A stretch of 33,616 nucleotides of DNA from Pseudomonadota bacterium (GCA_023435265.1 JAEYRZ010000162.1:1-33616), one strand, 5' to 3'. Counted from the stretch's first letter, positions 8,603 through 17,377 are shown. Notes: a model not told the origin generated them from the sequence alone. Numbers and translations are program-made.

Positions 8603-10916
8603 CGCTACCTCCGGTAAATTCGGCCGCGGCGCTACCTGCCGGGCCGCCGCCGGTCACGGGAAAGGCCAGCGCGAAGCAGGCGCCCGGGCCGCCATCCGCC
8701 TCGATGCGGATGCTGCCGCGGCACTCCTTGACGATGCCGTAGCTGATGGAGAGCCCCAGCCCGGTGCCCTTTCCGACTTCCTTCGTGGTGAAGAAGGGTT
8801 CGAAGATTTTCTCGCGAAGATCGGCGGGGATCCCGATACCGCTGTCGCGGATGCGGCAGATCGCCTCGCTGCCATCGTGAACGGTTTGTATGGCGATCGT
8901 ATCCGGTTCCTCACCGCGGCCCTCGCGGCGCCATCTTTCCTCTATGGCGTCCCGGGCGTTGAGCAGTAAATTGATGAATACCTGCTCGAGCCTTTGCGGT
9001 TCGCCCTGGACCGGCGGGAGATCCGGCGCCAGATCCCACTGCACGGCGATGCCGCGCACTTTCAACTGCTGGCTGAAGATTTCGAAGGCGCTGTGCAGGA
9101 CATCGTTGAGTTGCACCCGCTGCAGCACCATCTCCGATTTGCGCGCGAATTGGCGCATATGGTCGATGATCCGCGTGGCGCGGTCCACATTGCTGTCGAC
9201 CTTGAAGATCATCTTCTGCAGGACCGCCGGGTCGAAGGGTTCCCGGCGCTCGAACTTGCGCATGAAAAAGCTGGAGGTGGTTTTAATCACCGAAAGAGGC
9301 TGATTCAGCTCATGGGCCACGCCGGTGGCCATCTCGCCGAGAGTGGCCATTTTGCTGGCCTGGATCAGCTGCTGTTCGGTTTCGAGGCGTTTGGTGATGT
9401 CGCTGGTGGTGATCAGCAGGACCTTGCGGCTCGAATACTCCGACGGCGAGATGCGGATGTTGACGAACAGCAGCCGGCCGCTGCGATGCACATGACGCAC
9501 CTGGTTGAGTTCCCTTTCCTTCGGGATCATGGCGCGGTAATGCTCGCGCTCGCGGGGGACGAACAAGTCGATGAAGGAGCGGCTGATCAGTTCGGTTTGA
9601 GCGTAGCCGTAGACGTCGCTCACGCTGTTGTTGCAGTCCAGGACGCACAGGTTTTCGAGATCGAGGACGAAAACCGGGTTGGGGATGTTGCTGAAGATGG
9701 CATGGTACTTCTTCTCCGATTTTTCCAGCTCCATTTCGAGCTGGCGCCGTTCGGTGAGGTCGTGGGAGATCTCCATGGCGGCAACGATACGGCCCTCTTC
9801 GTCCCTGATGGGCGAGGTGCGCACGATCCAGTAGGACTGCGTTCCGTCCTTGTTGATTCCCGTTTCTTCGGCGTGGTAGGAGCCGCCGTCAGCGAACGTC
9901 TTCTCCACCGGACAGGGATCGCAGCGCCGGTCGCGGCCTTTGTAGGCATGATAGCAGAAGTCCCCGGGCAGCGGCCCGAAACGCGCGGCGAATTCGTGGT
10001 TGTAGCGCAGCAGGCGGTAATCGCGATCCTGCACCGTGATCAAGCAGGGCACGCTTTCGAACAGGTTCTGGTATTCGTCGCGCTGTTTGTTCAACTCGGC
10101 CTGATGCCTGCTGATATCGCCGGCCATCTGGTTGATGGCCCATGCCAGATGGCCCATTTCGTCTTTGCGCGGGAGATCCACCTTTGTGGCGTATTCTCCC
10201 CTGGCGATCAAGCGCGTCCCGTCGATCAGCTTGCGGATCGGACGGTTGACGAAGCGCATCAGGAAGAGGAGGATCACGGAAGAAGTGATCAGGAAGACGA
10301 AGCCGGTGAAGGCCACCATATTGCGTTCGGCGGACACAATCTCCCGGTCGGTGGATCTGAGCGACACCACCACGTCGAGTGCCCCCAGGATTTTTTTGCC
10401 TTCGGGATGGAAATGGCAGCTGCCGGTGCTGCAGCCCGGGTCATTGCCGATGGGCGTAATGATGCCCAGCAGCCGGTAGCCTTGCGGGGAGCGGAAGAAG
10501 CGGACGCGCCGATCCAGTTCCAGCGTTTCCAGGGGCGGGTCCGTGCGGTGGCATATGTAACAGGCTTCGGCCTCGATGTTGGTGACCCGGTCGACTTCGT
10601 CCTCGCGGTTGGAGAACTTGATCTGCCCCTGCTTGTTGTAGATCCGGATATTCTCGATGCCCCGCTGTTTGCCGATATTGGCGATGATCTGCGTGATGTC
10701 GTCGCGCGAGTTGAGCATCATCGCGTATTGCGTACCCAGGCGGATCGTATTGGTCAGGCGGTCGGTGCCGGCCAGGATGTTTTCGATCATGCGGTTTTGC
10801 TGGTAGCGGATATTGAAGTAGGCCCAGGAGGAGATGGACAACAGCAGGACCAGCCCCACCGTGAGGACCACCTTGAAGGCGATGCTGTTGCGCAGTTTGA
10901 TGACCGGGAACGGCAT
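8586..10916 (-). CDS. membrane sensor histidine kinase with two periplasmic heme-c motifs, HAMP and PAS domains
   Basis: This 776-residue kinase starts at ATG 10916, behind GGAGGAG. Its layout is: membrane helix about 12-34; periplasmic domain; helix about 201-222; HAMP about 223-273; a first PAS carrying a Cys group (CYHAYKGRDRRCDPCP); a second PAS; HisKA with HELNQPL at H535; and a GHKL ATPase (NLLLNARDA, DSGIGIP, GKGTGLGLS). The periplasmic domain contains C119-Y-I-C122-H123 and C162-x4-C167-H168. The first is a classic heme-c attachment motif and the second a CX4CH variant, so the sensor probably binds c-type heme and reads redox state or a gas ligand. That function is inference; kinase identity is certain. 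The upstream frame extension to 11159 is low-complexity and lacks support. Confidence 0.92.
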   Translation of the reverse strand: MPFPVIKLRNSIAFKVVLTVGLVLLLSISSWAYFNIRYQQNRMIENILAGTDRLTNTIRLGTQYAMMLNSRDDITQIIANIGKQRGIENIRIYNKQGQIKFSNREDEVDRVTNIEAEACYICHRTDPPLETLELDRRVRFFRSPQGYRLLGIITPIGNDPGCSTGSCHFHPEGKKILGALDVVVSLRSTDREIVSAERNMVAFTGFVFLITSSVILLFLMRFVNRPIRKLIDGTRLIARGEYATKVDLPRKDEMGHLAWAINQMAGDISRHQAELNKQRDEYQNLFESVPCLITVQDRDYRLLRYNHEFAARFGPLPGDFCYHAYKGRDRRCDPCPVEKTFADGGSYHAEETGINKDGTQSYWIVRTSPIRDEEGRIVAAMEISHDLTERRQLEMELEKSEKKYHAIFSNIPNPVFVLDLENLCVLDCNNSVSDVYGYAQTELISRSFIDLFVPREREHYRAMIPKERELNQVRHVHRSGRLLFVNIRISPSEYSSRKVLLITTSDITKRLETEQQLIQASKMATLGEMATGVAHELNQPLSVIKTTSSFFMRKFERREPFDPAVLQKMIFKVDSNVDRATRIIDHMRQFARKSEMVLQRVQLNDVLHSAFEIFSQQLKVRGIAVQWDLAPDLPPVQGEPQRLEQVFINLLLNARDAIEERWRREGRGEEPDTIAIQTVHDGSEAICRIRDSGIGIPADLREKIFEPFFTTKEVGKGTGLGLSISYGIVKECRGSIRIEADGGPGACFALAFPVTGGGPAGSAAAEFTGGSDGSHF

Positions 10917-10954
10917 TTGTCTTCTCCTCCGCCATCCGCTTTCTGTCGCCGGTT

Positions 10955-11302
10955 TCAGTCCGGCACCGCCGCGCCTGCCCGCGCCGCCGCCGGAACCCGG
11001 GCGAGCCTGTCCCTGAAGGCCGGCAGTACAGCCAGGTTGAGATCCAATCCGACCTGCTTTTCCGACAGACCGGCGGCCAGTCCCAGGAACTGGGGCAGGT
11101 AGAGGATGCTGATGGCCAGATTCCGGCCCCTGGGGCACGACCCCGAACAGGTTCCGCATTGGACGCAGGCTCGGAGCATGCGTCGTATTTTTTCCAATTG
11201 CCGGTCGACACCCGGGGCAGCGGCAAACTGGAGCGGCTCTTCCGCAACGTGGAAGCGGTGGAGCACGAATCGCCGAGCTGACGCAAGGGGGAAGCCATGC
11301 AC
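10955..11302 (-). CDS. short HdrC-like single 4Fe-4S protein or fragment
   Basis: The 115-residue frame contains LRACVQCGTCSGSCPRGR, a 4Fe-4S motif (C-x2-C-x2-C-x3-C-P) of the kind at the N-terminus of HdrC, preceded by a suitable helix (GVDRQLEKIRR). The second cluster of a normal HdrC (about 180 residues) is missing; after the motif the sequence turns hydrophobic and stops. The start is uncertain: GTG 11302 would overlap hdrB on the other strand by six bases, and ATG 11179 would leave 74 residues. It lies just before the heme kinase on the same strand, yet its natural partner HdrB is on the opposite strand. It may be an inverted remnant of hdrC or a small ferredoxin. Confidence 0.5.
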   Translation of the reverse strand: MHGFPLASARRFVLHRFHVAEEPLQFAAAPGVDRQLEKIRRMLRACVQCGTCSGSCPRGRNLAISILYLPQFLGLAAGLSEKQVGLDLNLAVLPAFRDRLARVPAAARAGAAVPD

Positions 11303-12086
11303 TATTTATACTATCCTGGCTGTTCTCTGGAAGGTACGGCCCGTGAATACCATGCCGCTACACTGGCCTTGATGCAGGCCATAGGGCACCCGCTGCGGGA
11401 ACTCGAAGATTGGACCTGCTGCGGCGCCAGCGCCGCGGAAGGCACCGGCACCCTGCTCTCCATGGCCCTTCCTGCCCGCAACCTGGCCATCGCCGAGCAG
11501 CAGGGCGGGGGCGATCTTCTGGTGCCGTGCAGCGCATGCTATCTCAACCTCAAGCGCGTCGCGGTGAAGATTCGCGAGCAGGATGGCTTGCTGCGGTGCC
11601 TGAACAGAATTCTGGGCGACGAAGGCCTGCAGATCAAGGGATCGCTCAAGGTGCGCCATCTTCTTTCGGTGCTTTCCAGGGATATCGGCGCCCAGGCTCT
11701 GGCCGCCAAGGTGTCGCGCCCACTGGAGGGTCTCACGATCGCACCCTATTACGGATGCCAGTGCCTGCGCCCGTATGCCGAGTTCGACGATCCGGAGCAG
11801 CCCTCCAGCATGGCGCCGCTGATCCGCGCCGCCGGTGCCAGGCCCCTGGAATGGTCGATGGCCGCGAAATGCTGCGGCGCCTCCCACATCAACACCAAAC
11901 CCGAAGTGGGTCTCGAACTGTCCGCCGCCATTCTGGAAGCCCGCGCAGGGCGCCGATGCCATCGTCACGGTCTGCCCGATGTGCCAGATGAACCTGGAGG
12001 CCTACCAGGGGCGCATCTCTCGTCTCACAGGGCGCGGCGACCAGGTCGATTTGACGTGCATGGCATTCTCCCGGGTTAAAGGTTAA
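11297..12086 (+). pseudogene. hdrB: heterodisulfide reductase subunit B (two CCG domains), frameshifted near the 3' end
   Basis: HdrB carries the catalytic site for disulfide/thiol chemistry, using two Cys-rich CCG domains. Domain 1 is complete: YYPGC at the start, DWTCCGAS, then VPCSACYLNL. Domain 2 starts with YYGCQC and AKCCGASHIN. Its last part, VTVCPMCQMNLEAYQ, is in the +1 frame. The switch lies at GAAGCCCGCGCAGGGC: removing one C from 11940-11942 restores reading into AAQGADAIVTVCPMCQ and on to the TAA at 12084-12086. Unshifted, the frame runs out of homology and stops at 12079. A ribosome site (AAGGGGGAA) precedes the ATG. All other Cys are present, so a sequencing error or very recent mutation is as likely as an old pseudogene. 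Confidence 0.85.
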
Positions 12087-12118
12087 TTGGGTAACAGGTT
12101 TTACAGGTTTAGCCGGTT
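12074..12118 (+). repeat. GGTT motif array with 7-9 nt spacing, at the hdrB stop
   Basis: GGTT occurs at 12074, 12081, 12097, 12106 and 12115, with a degenerate GGGT at 12089, so the step is 7-9 bases throughout. The array begins just before the hdrB stop codon and runs into the intergenic region on the coding strand. Similar arrays sit at the 3' ends of two other genes in the window. Confidence 0.55.
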
Positions 12119-12194
12119 GTGCGATCAACAGACCGATCCGGTATCCCATTCCCACTTGATCTTCATCCACCATCCCAGCGCATCAGCCGGTAAA

Positions 12195-12210
12195 GGCAGC
12201 CGAAGCTGTC
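12195..12210 (-). terminator. UUCG-loop hairpin after the hdr operon
   Basis: Read on the minus strand this is GACAGC-TTCG-GCTGCC followed by TTT, about 15 bases past the TGA of the tandem HdrA gene. The stem is short (six pairs, one G-T) and the T-run is only three, so this is a weak or assisted terminator of the long minus-strand operon. Confidence 0.45.
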
Positions 12211-12218
12211 GACCCACC

Positions 12219-12247
12219 AACCCATCAACCGGTCAAACAAACAAACC
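12219..12247 (-). repeat. GGTT motif array at the stop of the tandem hdrA gene
   Basis: On the plus strand AACC occurs at 12219, 12227 and 12244, with a degenerate copy near 12235, giving steps of about 8, 8 and 9. On the coding (minus) strand this is a GGTT/GGGTT series spanning the stop codon, matching the arrays at 12074-12118 and 21467-21503. Confidence 0.5.
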
Positions 12248-15200
12248 CTTTCGCTGCCGCATCGATCGTCGCCAGCATCTGCGGCTTGAACTGGCCGCCG
12301 ACCACGGCGGCACCGTTCGGACAGGCCGCCGCGCAGGCGCCGCAGCCCTGACACGCGGCCGGATCGATGCGGATCCGGCTTTCTTCCGTGTCGATCCAGC
12401 GGGCGTTGAACGCACAGGCTTCGATGCAGCGTCCGCATACGGCGCACAGGCTTTCGCGCACGGAGGCCGAATGACGGCCGGCCGGCAGTTCCGGATGCAC
12501 CAGCACACGCAGCGCGCGCTGCGCCGCGGCCTGGCCGCTGGCGACCGCCCCTTCCAGGTCGTGGGGCGCGAGCGCCAGGCCGCAGGCGAAGACGCCTTCC
12601 CTGAGGCTGTCCACCGGCCGCCACTTGGATTCGGCCTCCTGAAAAAAACCGTCCGCATCGCACGCCGCGCCATAAGCGCCGGCCAGCTCCGGCGCGAGGC
12701 GGGGCACCAGACCGGTCGCCAGCACCAGCAGGTCGGCGGCGATCGTAACGGCCCGACCCAGGACCGGATCGTGCGCCTGGACCGCCAGCCGATTTTCATT
12801 CTCGATTTTCACGCCGGGTTTGAATGCGGGGTCGTAAACAATGAAAATGACACCCGCCTGCCGGGCCCGGGTGAAGTCATGTTCACTGAAGCCGCAACTC
12901 ATCATGTCCCGGTAGAGGATAAAGACATCAATCTGCGGATTATCGCGTTTGAGGCGCAGGGCGTGCTTCAAGCTGGTCGGACAGCAGACGCGGCTGCAGT
13001 AATTTCGCGGCGCCTCGCGCGATCCGACACACTGGATCATGACCACGCTGTCGAAGGCGCGCGCATCGAATGAAGGCTCCGCCATCTTTTCTTCCAGTGC
13101 TTTCTGGGTCACGATCCGCGCGTGCGTCCCGAAGCCGTACTGATCGGTCTGCGCCTCGACGCCGCCTGTGGCCAGAATCACCGCGCCATGCGCAATCGTG
13201 CGGGTTGCGCCGTCGCGGCCGCGCACGACGCTCAGGAAGCCGCCGACCCGGCCGCCGGCGTTCAGGACCTCGCTTTCGGTGTGGACCTGGATGTGCGCGT
13301 GTTTCTCGATACGGCGCATAAGGGCCTCCAAAAGCGGCGCCGTCGTGTCCTGGGCAAGTGTATGGCGAAGCCAGGAAAGGTTGCCGCCCAGGCGGGACGC
13401 CTTTTCGATCAGTTCCACATCGAACCCCATATCGGCGATGGTCAGGGCGGCCGTAAGGCCGGAAACGCCGCCACCGACCACAAGCGCACGTTGGGCCACC
13501 GCACGCCCGGCAAGGCGTTGCGGGTCGGCGTGCACCAGGCGCGCCAGGCCGGCGGACAGTTCGTAGGCGGCTTGATCGCCGCCGGGGTCCGGTCCGCACG
13601 GCACCTGATCCGGACGTGATCGAAGCGTCCCCAGATCGACGGCCTCCATCAGCTGTTCGGGCAGCCCATTGCGCCGGGCCACTGCCTTCAATTTGCGGAT
13701 AAAGAGATACGGGTGACAGGCCCCGATCAATACCCTGTTGGCTTTGGAGCTTTCGACCTGTTCTTCGAAGGCGCTCCAGCCGGTTTGCGTGCAGAGCCGG
13801 TCCACGCTGACGACCTGCGCCACGCAAGGATCGATCCTGAGCCCGGACGCCAGGCGCTCCCTTGAAGCTGTCGAGAGCCGATCGCCGCAGGCGCACAATG
13901 CCGCCAGGATTCGCGGCGGATCGCGCAGCACATGCTCCGGCACCGGCCGCGGGGCGACAACCTGCGCCAGACTGCCTCCGGAAGCGTGGATCAGGCGGCC
14001 TGCTTCGGCCGCGGCGGCCGAGGCGGTCAGCACCGCCTCGCCGATATCCTTCTGACCTGCGGCGCTGCCGCTCAGGAAAACCCCCTCGCGGAGGGAGCCG
14101 GCCGGCGCAAAGGGTTGGGTCTGGAAAAAGCCCCGGGAGGTCAACGGCAGTTCCAGGGTCTGGGCCAGGTGCTGGGTATCCCGGGCCGGCCGTTGTCCCA
14201 CGGCCAGGACCACCAGGTCGAACGGCTCTTCTCGAACGGAACCATCCAGCCGCACGGCGCGGATGACCGGGTCGCCGTTGTGCGGGTGCGGGCTGATGGA
14301 GTGGATGCGGGCGCGCTCGAAGCACACTCCGTAGTCTTCTGCCGCGCTGTCCCGGAACCGTTGAAAGCCTTTGCCGAAGGTGCGCAGGTCCATGTGGAAG
14401 ACGACGGTTTCGGCGGCTCCGGAAGTGCGCTGCCTGACGAGCATGGCCTCTTTTACGGAAATCATGCAGCAGATCGACGAGCAGAAGTCGGCGCCGACCT
14501 GCAGATCCCGCGAGCCGACACACTGCAGCCAGGCGACTTTGCGGACCGGCTTGCCGTCGGCCGGCCGCAGCAGGGCACCGCCACCCGGTCCGCCGCGGCT
14601 GAGCATGCGTTCAAGTTCCAGGTGGGTGAGGACGTGCGGCAAATGGCCGTACCCATAGGTGTTGGTTCCCCGGGCGGGGTGGAAAAAATCCGTGCCGCAG
14701 GCCACGATGACGGCATGAACCTCGATTTCACGGTCGGCCGCCGCCTCCCGTTCTTCGTAGACACGGCCGATCAAAGGCAGCATGGCCGCCGGGTCGAACG
14801 GTTTCATGAAGTAATCGCGCGCCCCGATTTTCATCGCGGCCACGGCCGTCTCCACGGTGGCATAGGCCGTCATCATCAGGACACACAATTCCGGGTAAAG
14901 TTCCCGGGCCTTTTGGAGCAGTTCGACCCCGTCCATGCCCGGCATCTTGATATCGGTGAGCATCAGGTGGATCGGTTCGGCCGCCAGCAGCGCCAGCGCC
15001 TTTTCGCCCGATCCGGCCAGCGCCACGGACGGGAAGCCCTCGTTGAGCAGCCACTCGCGCAGCGAGTCGCGCACGGCCGGTTCGTCGTCCACGATCAGGA
15101 TGTGAAAATCGGCCCGGCGGTCGGCGCCCAGTTCGACCGCCTGAGTCGGACAGATATCGACGCACGCCCCACAGCGCGTGCACGCGGTGTGATCGATGAC

Positions 15201-15674
15201 ATAAGGGTTGGGGATGGCATGCGGGACGGGCAAATGAATCGCCTTGCAGGTCGTCAGGCCCTGGTTGAAGGGGTCCGGGATGGAAACCGGACATACCGGG
15301 GCGCACAGGCCGCACCCCACACAGCGTTGCGGGTCGACCCAGGTGGGCATTCGGCGCAAGCGAACGCTGAAATGCCCGGGTTCGCCGGAAAGCGCCGACA
15401 CTTCGGTGCCGGTGAGGATCTCGATGTTCTCGTGAAACAATCCTTTGCGCAGGCAGAATTGCGAGCTGCCATCACGGTCCAGCAGCGGAAGCATGCGGCA
15501 CATGCCGCAATGGTTGCTGGGAAATTGGTAATCGAGTTGCGAAAGGAGGCCGCCGATATGGGCGCAGCGCTCGATCAAGGTCACCTGGACCCCCGTCTCC
15601 GCAAGATCCAGGGCCGATCGGATTCCGCCGATGCCGGCGCCGATCACCAGGGCTTTGCCGATTTTGCTTTGCAT
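12225..15674 (-). CDS. hdrA: tandem HdrA-type flavoprotein with an embedded response-regulator receiver domain
   Basis: The 1149-residue protein starts at ATG 15674 (AAAGGAAG upstream); the frame extension to 16100 overlaps the previous gene and is rejected. Half 1 has an FAD motif GAGIGG (12-17), 4Fe-4S clusters at C118/121/124/128 and C165/168/171/175, then a complete receiver domain at about 188-305: D196-D197 acidic pair, D241 in LTDIKMPGMDG, T269, K291. HdrA sequence resumes at about 314 (VHAVIVACGTDFF) with the CSSICC segment near 398. Half 2 has an HdrA N-domain remnant (CACG), a second Rossmann motif VVGGGVSG (732-739), CSRVCC near 893 and C-terminal clusters at C1077/1080/1083/1087 and C1108/1111/1114/1118. 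HdrA is the flavin electron-bifurcating subunit of heterodisulfide reductases. The inserted receiver keeps every catalytic residue, so phosphorylation may control electron transfer; that is inference. Confidence 0.93.
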   Translation of the reverse strand: MQSKIGKALVIGAGIGGIRSALDLAETGVQVTLIERCAHIGGLLSQLDYQFPSNHCGMCRMLPLLDRDGSSQFCLRKGLFHENIEILTGTEVSALSGEPGHFSVRLRRMPTWVDPQRCVGCGLCAPVCPVSIPDPFNQGLTTCKAIHLPVPHAIPNPYVIDHTACTRCGACVDICPTQAVELGADRRADFHILIVDDEPAVRDSLREWLLNEGFPSVALAGSGEKALALLAAEPIHLMLTDIKMPGMDGVELLQKARELYPELCVLMMTAYATVETAVAAMKIGARDYFMKPFDPAAMLPLIGRVYEEREAAADREIEVHAVIVACGTDFFHPARGTNTYGYGHLPHVLTHLELERMLSRGGPGGGALLRPADGKPVRKVAWLQCVGSRDLQVGADFCSSICCMISVKEAMLVRQRTSGAAETVVFHMDLRTFGKGFQRFRDSAAEDYGVCFERARIHSISPHPHNGDPVIRAVRLDGSVREEPFDLVVLAVGQRPARDTQHLAQTLELPLTSRGFFQTQPFAPAGSLREGVFLSGSAAGQKDIGEAVLTASAAAAEAGRLIHASGGSLAQVVAPRPVPEHVLRDPPRILAALCACGDRLSTASRERLASGLRIDPCVAQVVSVDRLCTQTGWSAFEEQVESSKANRVLIGACHPYLFIRKLKAVARRNGLPEQLMEAVDLGTLRSRPDQVPCGPDPGGDQAAYELSAGLARLVHADPQRLAGRAVAQRALVVGGGVSGLTAALTIADMGFDVELIEKASRLGGNLSWLRHTLAQDTTAPLLEALMRRIEKHAHIQVHTESEVLNAGGRVGGFLSVVRGRDGATRTIAHGAVILATGGVEAQTDQYGFGTHARIVTQKALEEKMAEPSFDARAFDSVVMIQCVGSREAPRNYCSRVCCPTSLKHALRLKRDNPQIDVFILYRDMMSCGFSEHDFTRARQAGVIFIVYDPAFKPGVKIENENRLAVQAHDPVLGRAVTIAADLLVLATGLVPRLAPELAGAYGAACDADGFFQEAESKWRPVDSLREGVFACGLALAPHDLEGAVASGQAAAQRALRVLVHPELPAGRHSASVRESLCAVCGRCIEACAFNARWIDTEESRIRIDPAACQGCGACAAACPNGAAVVGGQFKPQMLATIDAAAKGFVCLTG

Positions 15675-15709
15675 GGTTGCCGCTTCCTTTCCCAACCCGC
15701 TGCCTCCGA

Positions 15710-16864
15710 TCATCCGGCTGCATGGCACGTGATGCCCACCGCCTCCTCGAACTCCTTTTCGCGGAATTCGCTCAACGGTGGTTTTTGTTCTACATCCGCG
15801 CCCGGAGCGTAGTTGAAGACGTTCTGGGTGCGCTGCGCGATGGTGCGGAACAGTTCCATGACCGGCACGTCGTTCGGGCAGGCGTTCGAACACTGCCCGC
15901 ACCCCACGCAGGCCGTACTCATGTGGGCGAGGCGCGTGAGATGGTAGAACAGGGTGTCGGTGGGCATCTTGAGCGTGCCTTTGCGGCGCGCCCAGGCCAG
16001 GTACTGAGCCGGTTCGTGATCGAAGACATCGGTTACGAAGACGCATTCGCGGCAATAGCATACCGGACAGGCCACCCGGCAGTTGTAGCAATTGACGCAC
16101 GCGGCGAGATAGGCGCTCAGTTTGGCCGGGCTTTCGACGGCCGTGCGGGTCTTCAGGAACATCTCGTCCCGGTAGAGCATGCGGCGTGCGGTCAATTCGG
16201 CGAGGGCGCCGCTGCGTTGCTCCGGAATTCCGGCGGCAGAGAGCCCGAGGCGGTCCAGCATCGCGGCGCCTTTCTCAGTTTGCCCCTGAATGATGATCCG
16301 CCGATCCACGGGCACGCCGAAAAGCAATACGGCGAGGTCGGCGCCATCGGGAACAGGCTGCTCGCAGGCCAGGCAGGCCGGTGCGAAAGTAAAATCCGCA
16401 GGGCCGCCTTTATCCGGTTGAAGGATGGATGGGTAGAAAATGCGTGTCGCGTCCGCTCCCGCCGCCCGGGCGAAGCGCATGTATTCTTTGTTCTGGAACG
16501 CCCCCAGGCAATCGCTGCCGATGATGAGGAGGTCATCCAGGCGGCCCTGGTTGAGCTTGACCAGTTCGATGAAGGCACGGATTTCGCACGGCCTCAGCAT
16601 CACGGCCAGGCGGCCGCCGGAGGGTTTGCGGGTCAGACGCGAAACCATCCGGGCGGCATTCAGTGCAAAGGCCGGCGCGAGCGGGTCCATTTCCGTAAGA
16701 CCGCCCGGATCGCTCACCAGTGCGGGCATGACCATGCTCTTCAGCGGCAGGCGCCGGGGCACCAGAATGGCGTCGATCCCCTCCTGCGCCAGCACCATGC
16801 GGGCCAGATCGCGCAGCGCGGCGGGCAGATCGTGATCGTGGACGTCGATTTGGGCCGTTTTCAT
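15710..16864 (-). CDS. FrhB/FdhB-like iron-sulfur flavoprotein (coenzyme F420 hydrogenase/dehydrogenase beta-subunit family)
   Basis: A 384-residue cytoplasmic protein. The first 250 residues resemble the FrhB fold, with the family-like segment MLRPCEIRAFIELVKLNQ; that fold binds FAD and in other organisms F420 or NAD(P)H. Two 4Fe-4S clusters follow: C256/259/262/266 (with further Cys at 269, 271 and 274) and C319/322/325/329 in CVGCGQCSNACP. The start is ATG 16864 behind AAGGAGG; upstream in-frame ATGs lack such a site. It lies between mvhD (48-base gap) and the tandem hdrA (35-base gap). In such clusters the protein is thought to feed electrons from formate, F420 or NAD(P)H into the MvhD-HdrA complex. 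The donor here is unknown. Confidence 0.88.
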   Translation of the reverse strand: MKTAQIDVHDHDLPAALRDLARMVLAQEGIDAILVPRRLPLKSMVMPALVSDPGGLTEMDPLAPAFALNAARMVSRLTRKPSGGRLAVMLRPCEIRAFIELVKLNQGRLDDLLIIGSDCLGAFQNKEYMRFARAAGADATRIFYPSILQPDKGGPADFTFAPACLACEQPVPDGADLAVLLFGVPVDRRIIIQGQTEKGAAMLDRLGLSAAGIPEQRSGALAELTARRMLYRDEMFLKTRTAVESPAKLSAYLAACVNCYNCRVACPVCYCRECVFVTDVFDHEPAQYLAWARRKGTLKMPTDTLFYHLTRLAHMSTACVGCGQCSNACPNDVPVMELFRTIAQRTQNVFNYAPGADVEQKPPLSEFREKEFEEAVGITCHAAG

Positions 16865-16912
16865 CTCAACCGCCTCCTTCTTCATACGCGCGGCGGCAGG
16901 CATGCCGCCGGC

Positions 16913-17335
16913 TCATACCGCCATCTCCATTTTCACCGGATTCGGTCCCAGGGACTTCAGCTGCGTCACCAGGGTGCGCATCGTTTCGGCGAACTGGATG
17001 CCGTCGCTGGCCCCGATCCAGGTGAGGCGCAGCCGTTCGGGGTCGAAGCCGAAATTGGGCAGGATCTCCTGGAGCAGCTTGATGCGCCGCCGGGCCTTGA
17101 AATTGCCGTTGATATAATGGCAGTCGCCCGGGTGACAGCCGCTGACCAGAACCCCGTCGGCCCCTTCCAGCAGGGCCTTGATCACATACTGCGGATCCAC
17201 CATGCCGGTGCACATCACCCGGATCAGGCGCACGTTGGGCGGATAACCGAGCCGCGACGTGCCGGCCAGATCGGCCGCCGTATAGGTGCACCAGTTGCAG
17301 ACGAAGGCGACGATGTTGGGTTCGAAATCGGTCAT
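16913..17335 (-). CDS. mvhD: MvhD-type iron-sulfur electron transfer subunit
   Basis: A 140-residue protein, full length for the MvhD/FlpD family. Its conserved cysteines are C13 and C16 (VCNWC), C42 (MCTG), and C67 and C72 (SGCHPGDC). Members carry a 2Fe-2S cluster and pass electrons from a hydrogenase or dehydrogenase to HdrA. I chose ATG 17335 because GGAG precedes it by six bases; ATGs further upstream (MERNM, MKPKK) lack a site. All expected Cys are ordinary Cys codons, with no selenocysteine here although some relatives use it. It sits between the two hdrA genes, consistent with bridging them. Confidence 0.93.
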   Translation of the reverse strand: MTDFEPNIVAFVCNWCTYTAADLAGTSRLGYPPNVRLIRVMCTGMVDPQYVIKALLEGADGVLVSGCHPGDCHYINGNFKARRRIKLLQEILPNFGFDPERLRLTWIGASDGIQFAETMRTLVTQLKSLGPNPVKMEMAV

Positions 17336-17377
17336 GTTCCGCTCCATTCGTTTTTTGGGCTTCATAGGACGGCCGGC

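Noticed and set aside
8994..11102. A 702-codon plus-strand frame opposite the heme sensor kinase
   Set aside because: Antisense shadow; the minus strand has full kinase motifs and a good ribosome site.
15675..16100. N-terminal extension of the tandem hdrA frame
   Set aside because: It overlaps the frhB-like gene and is Arg-rich without motifs; ATG 15674 gives a proper FAD-binding N-terminus.
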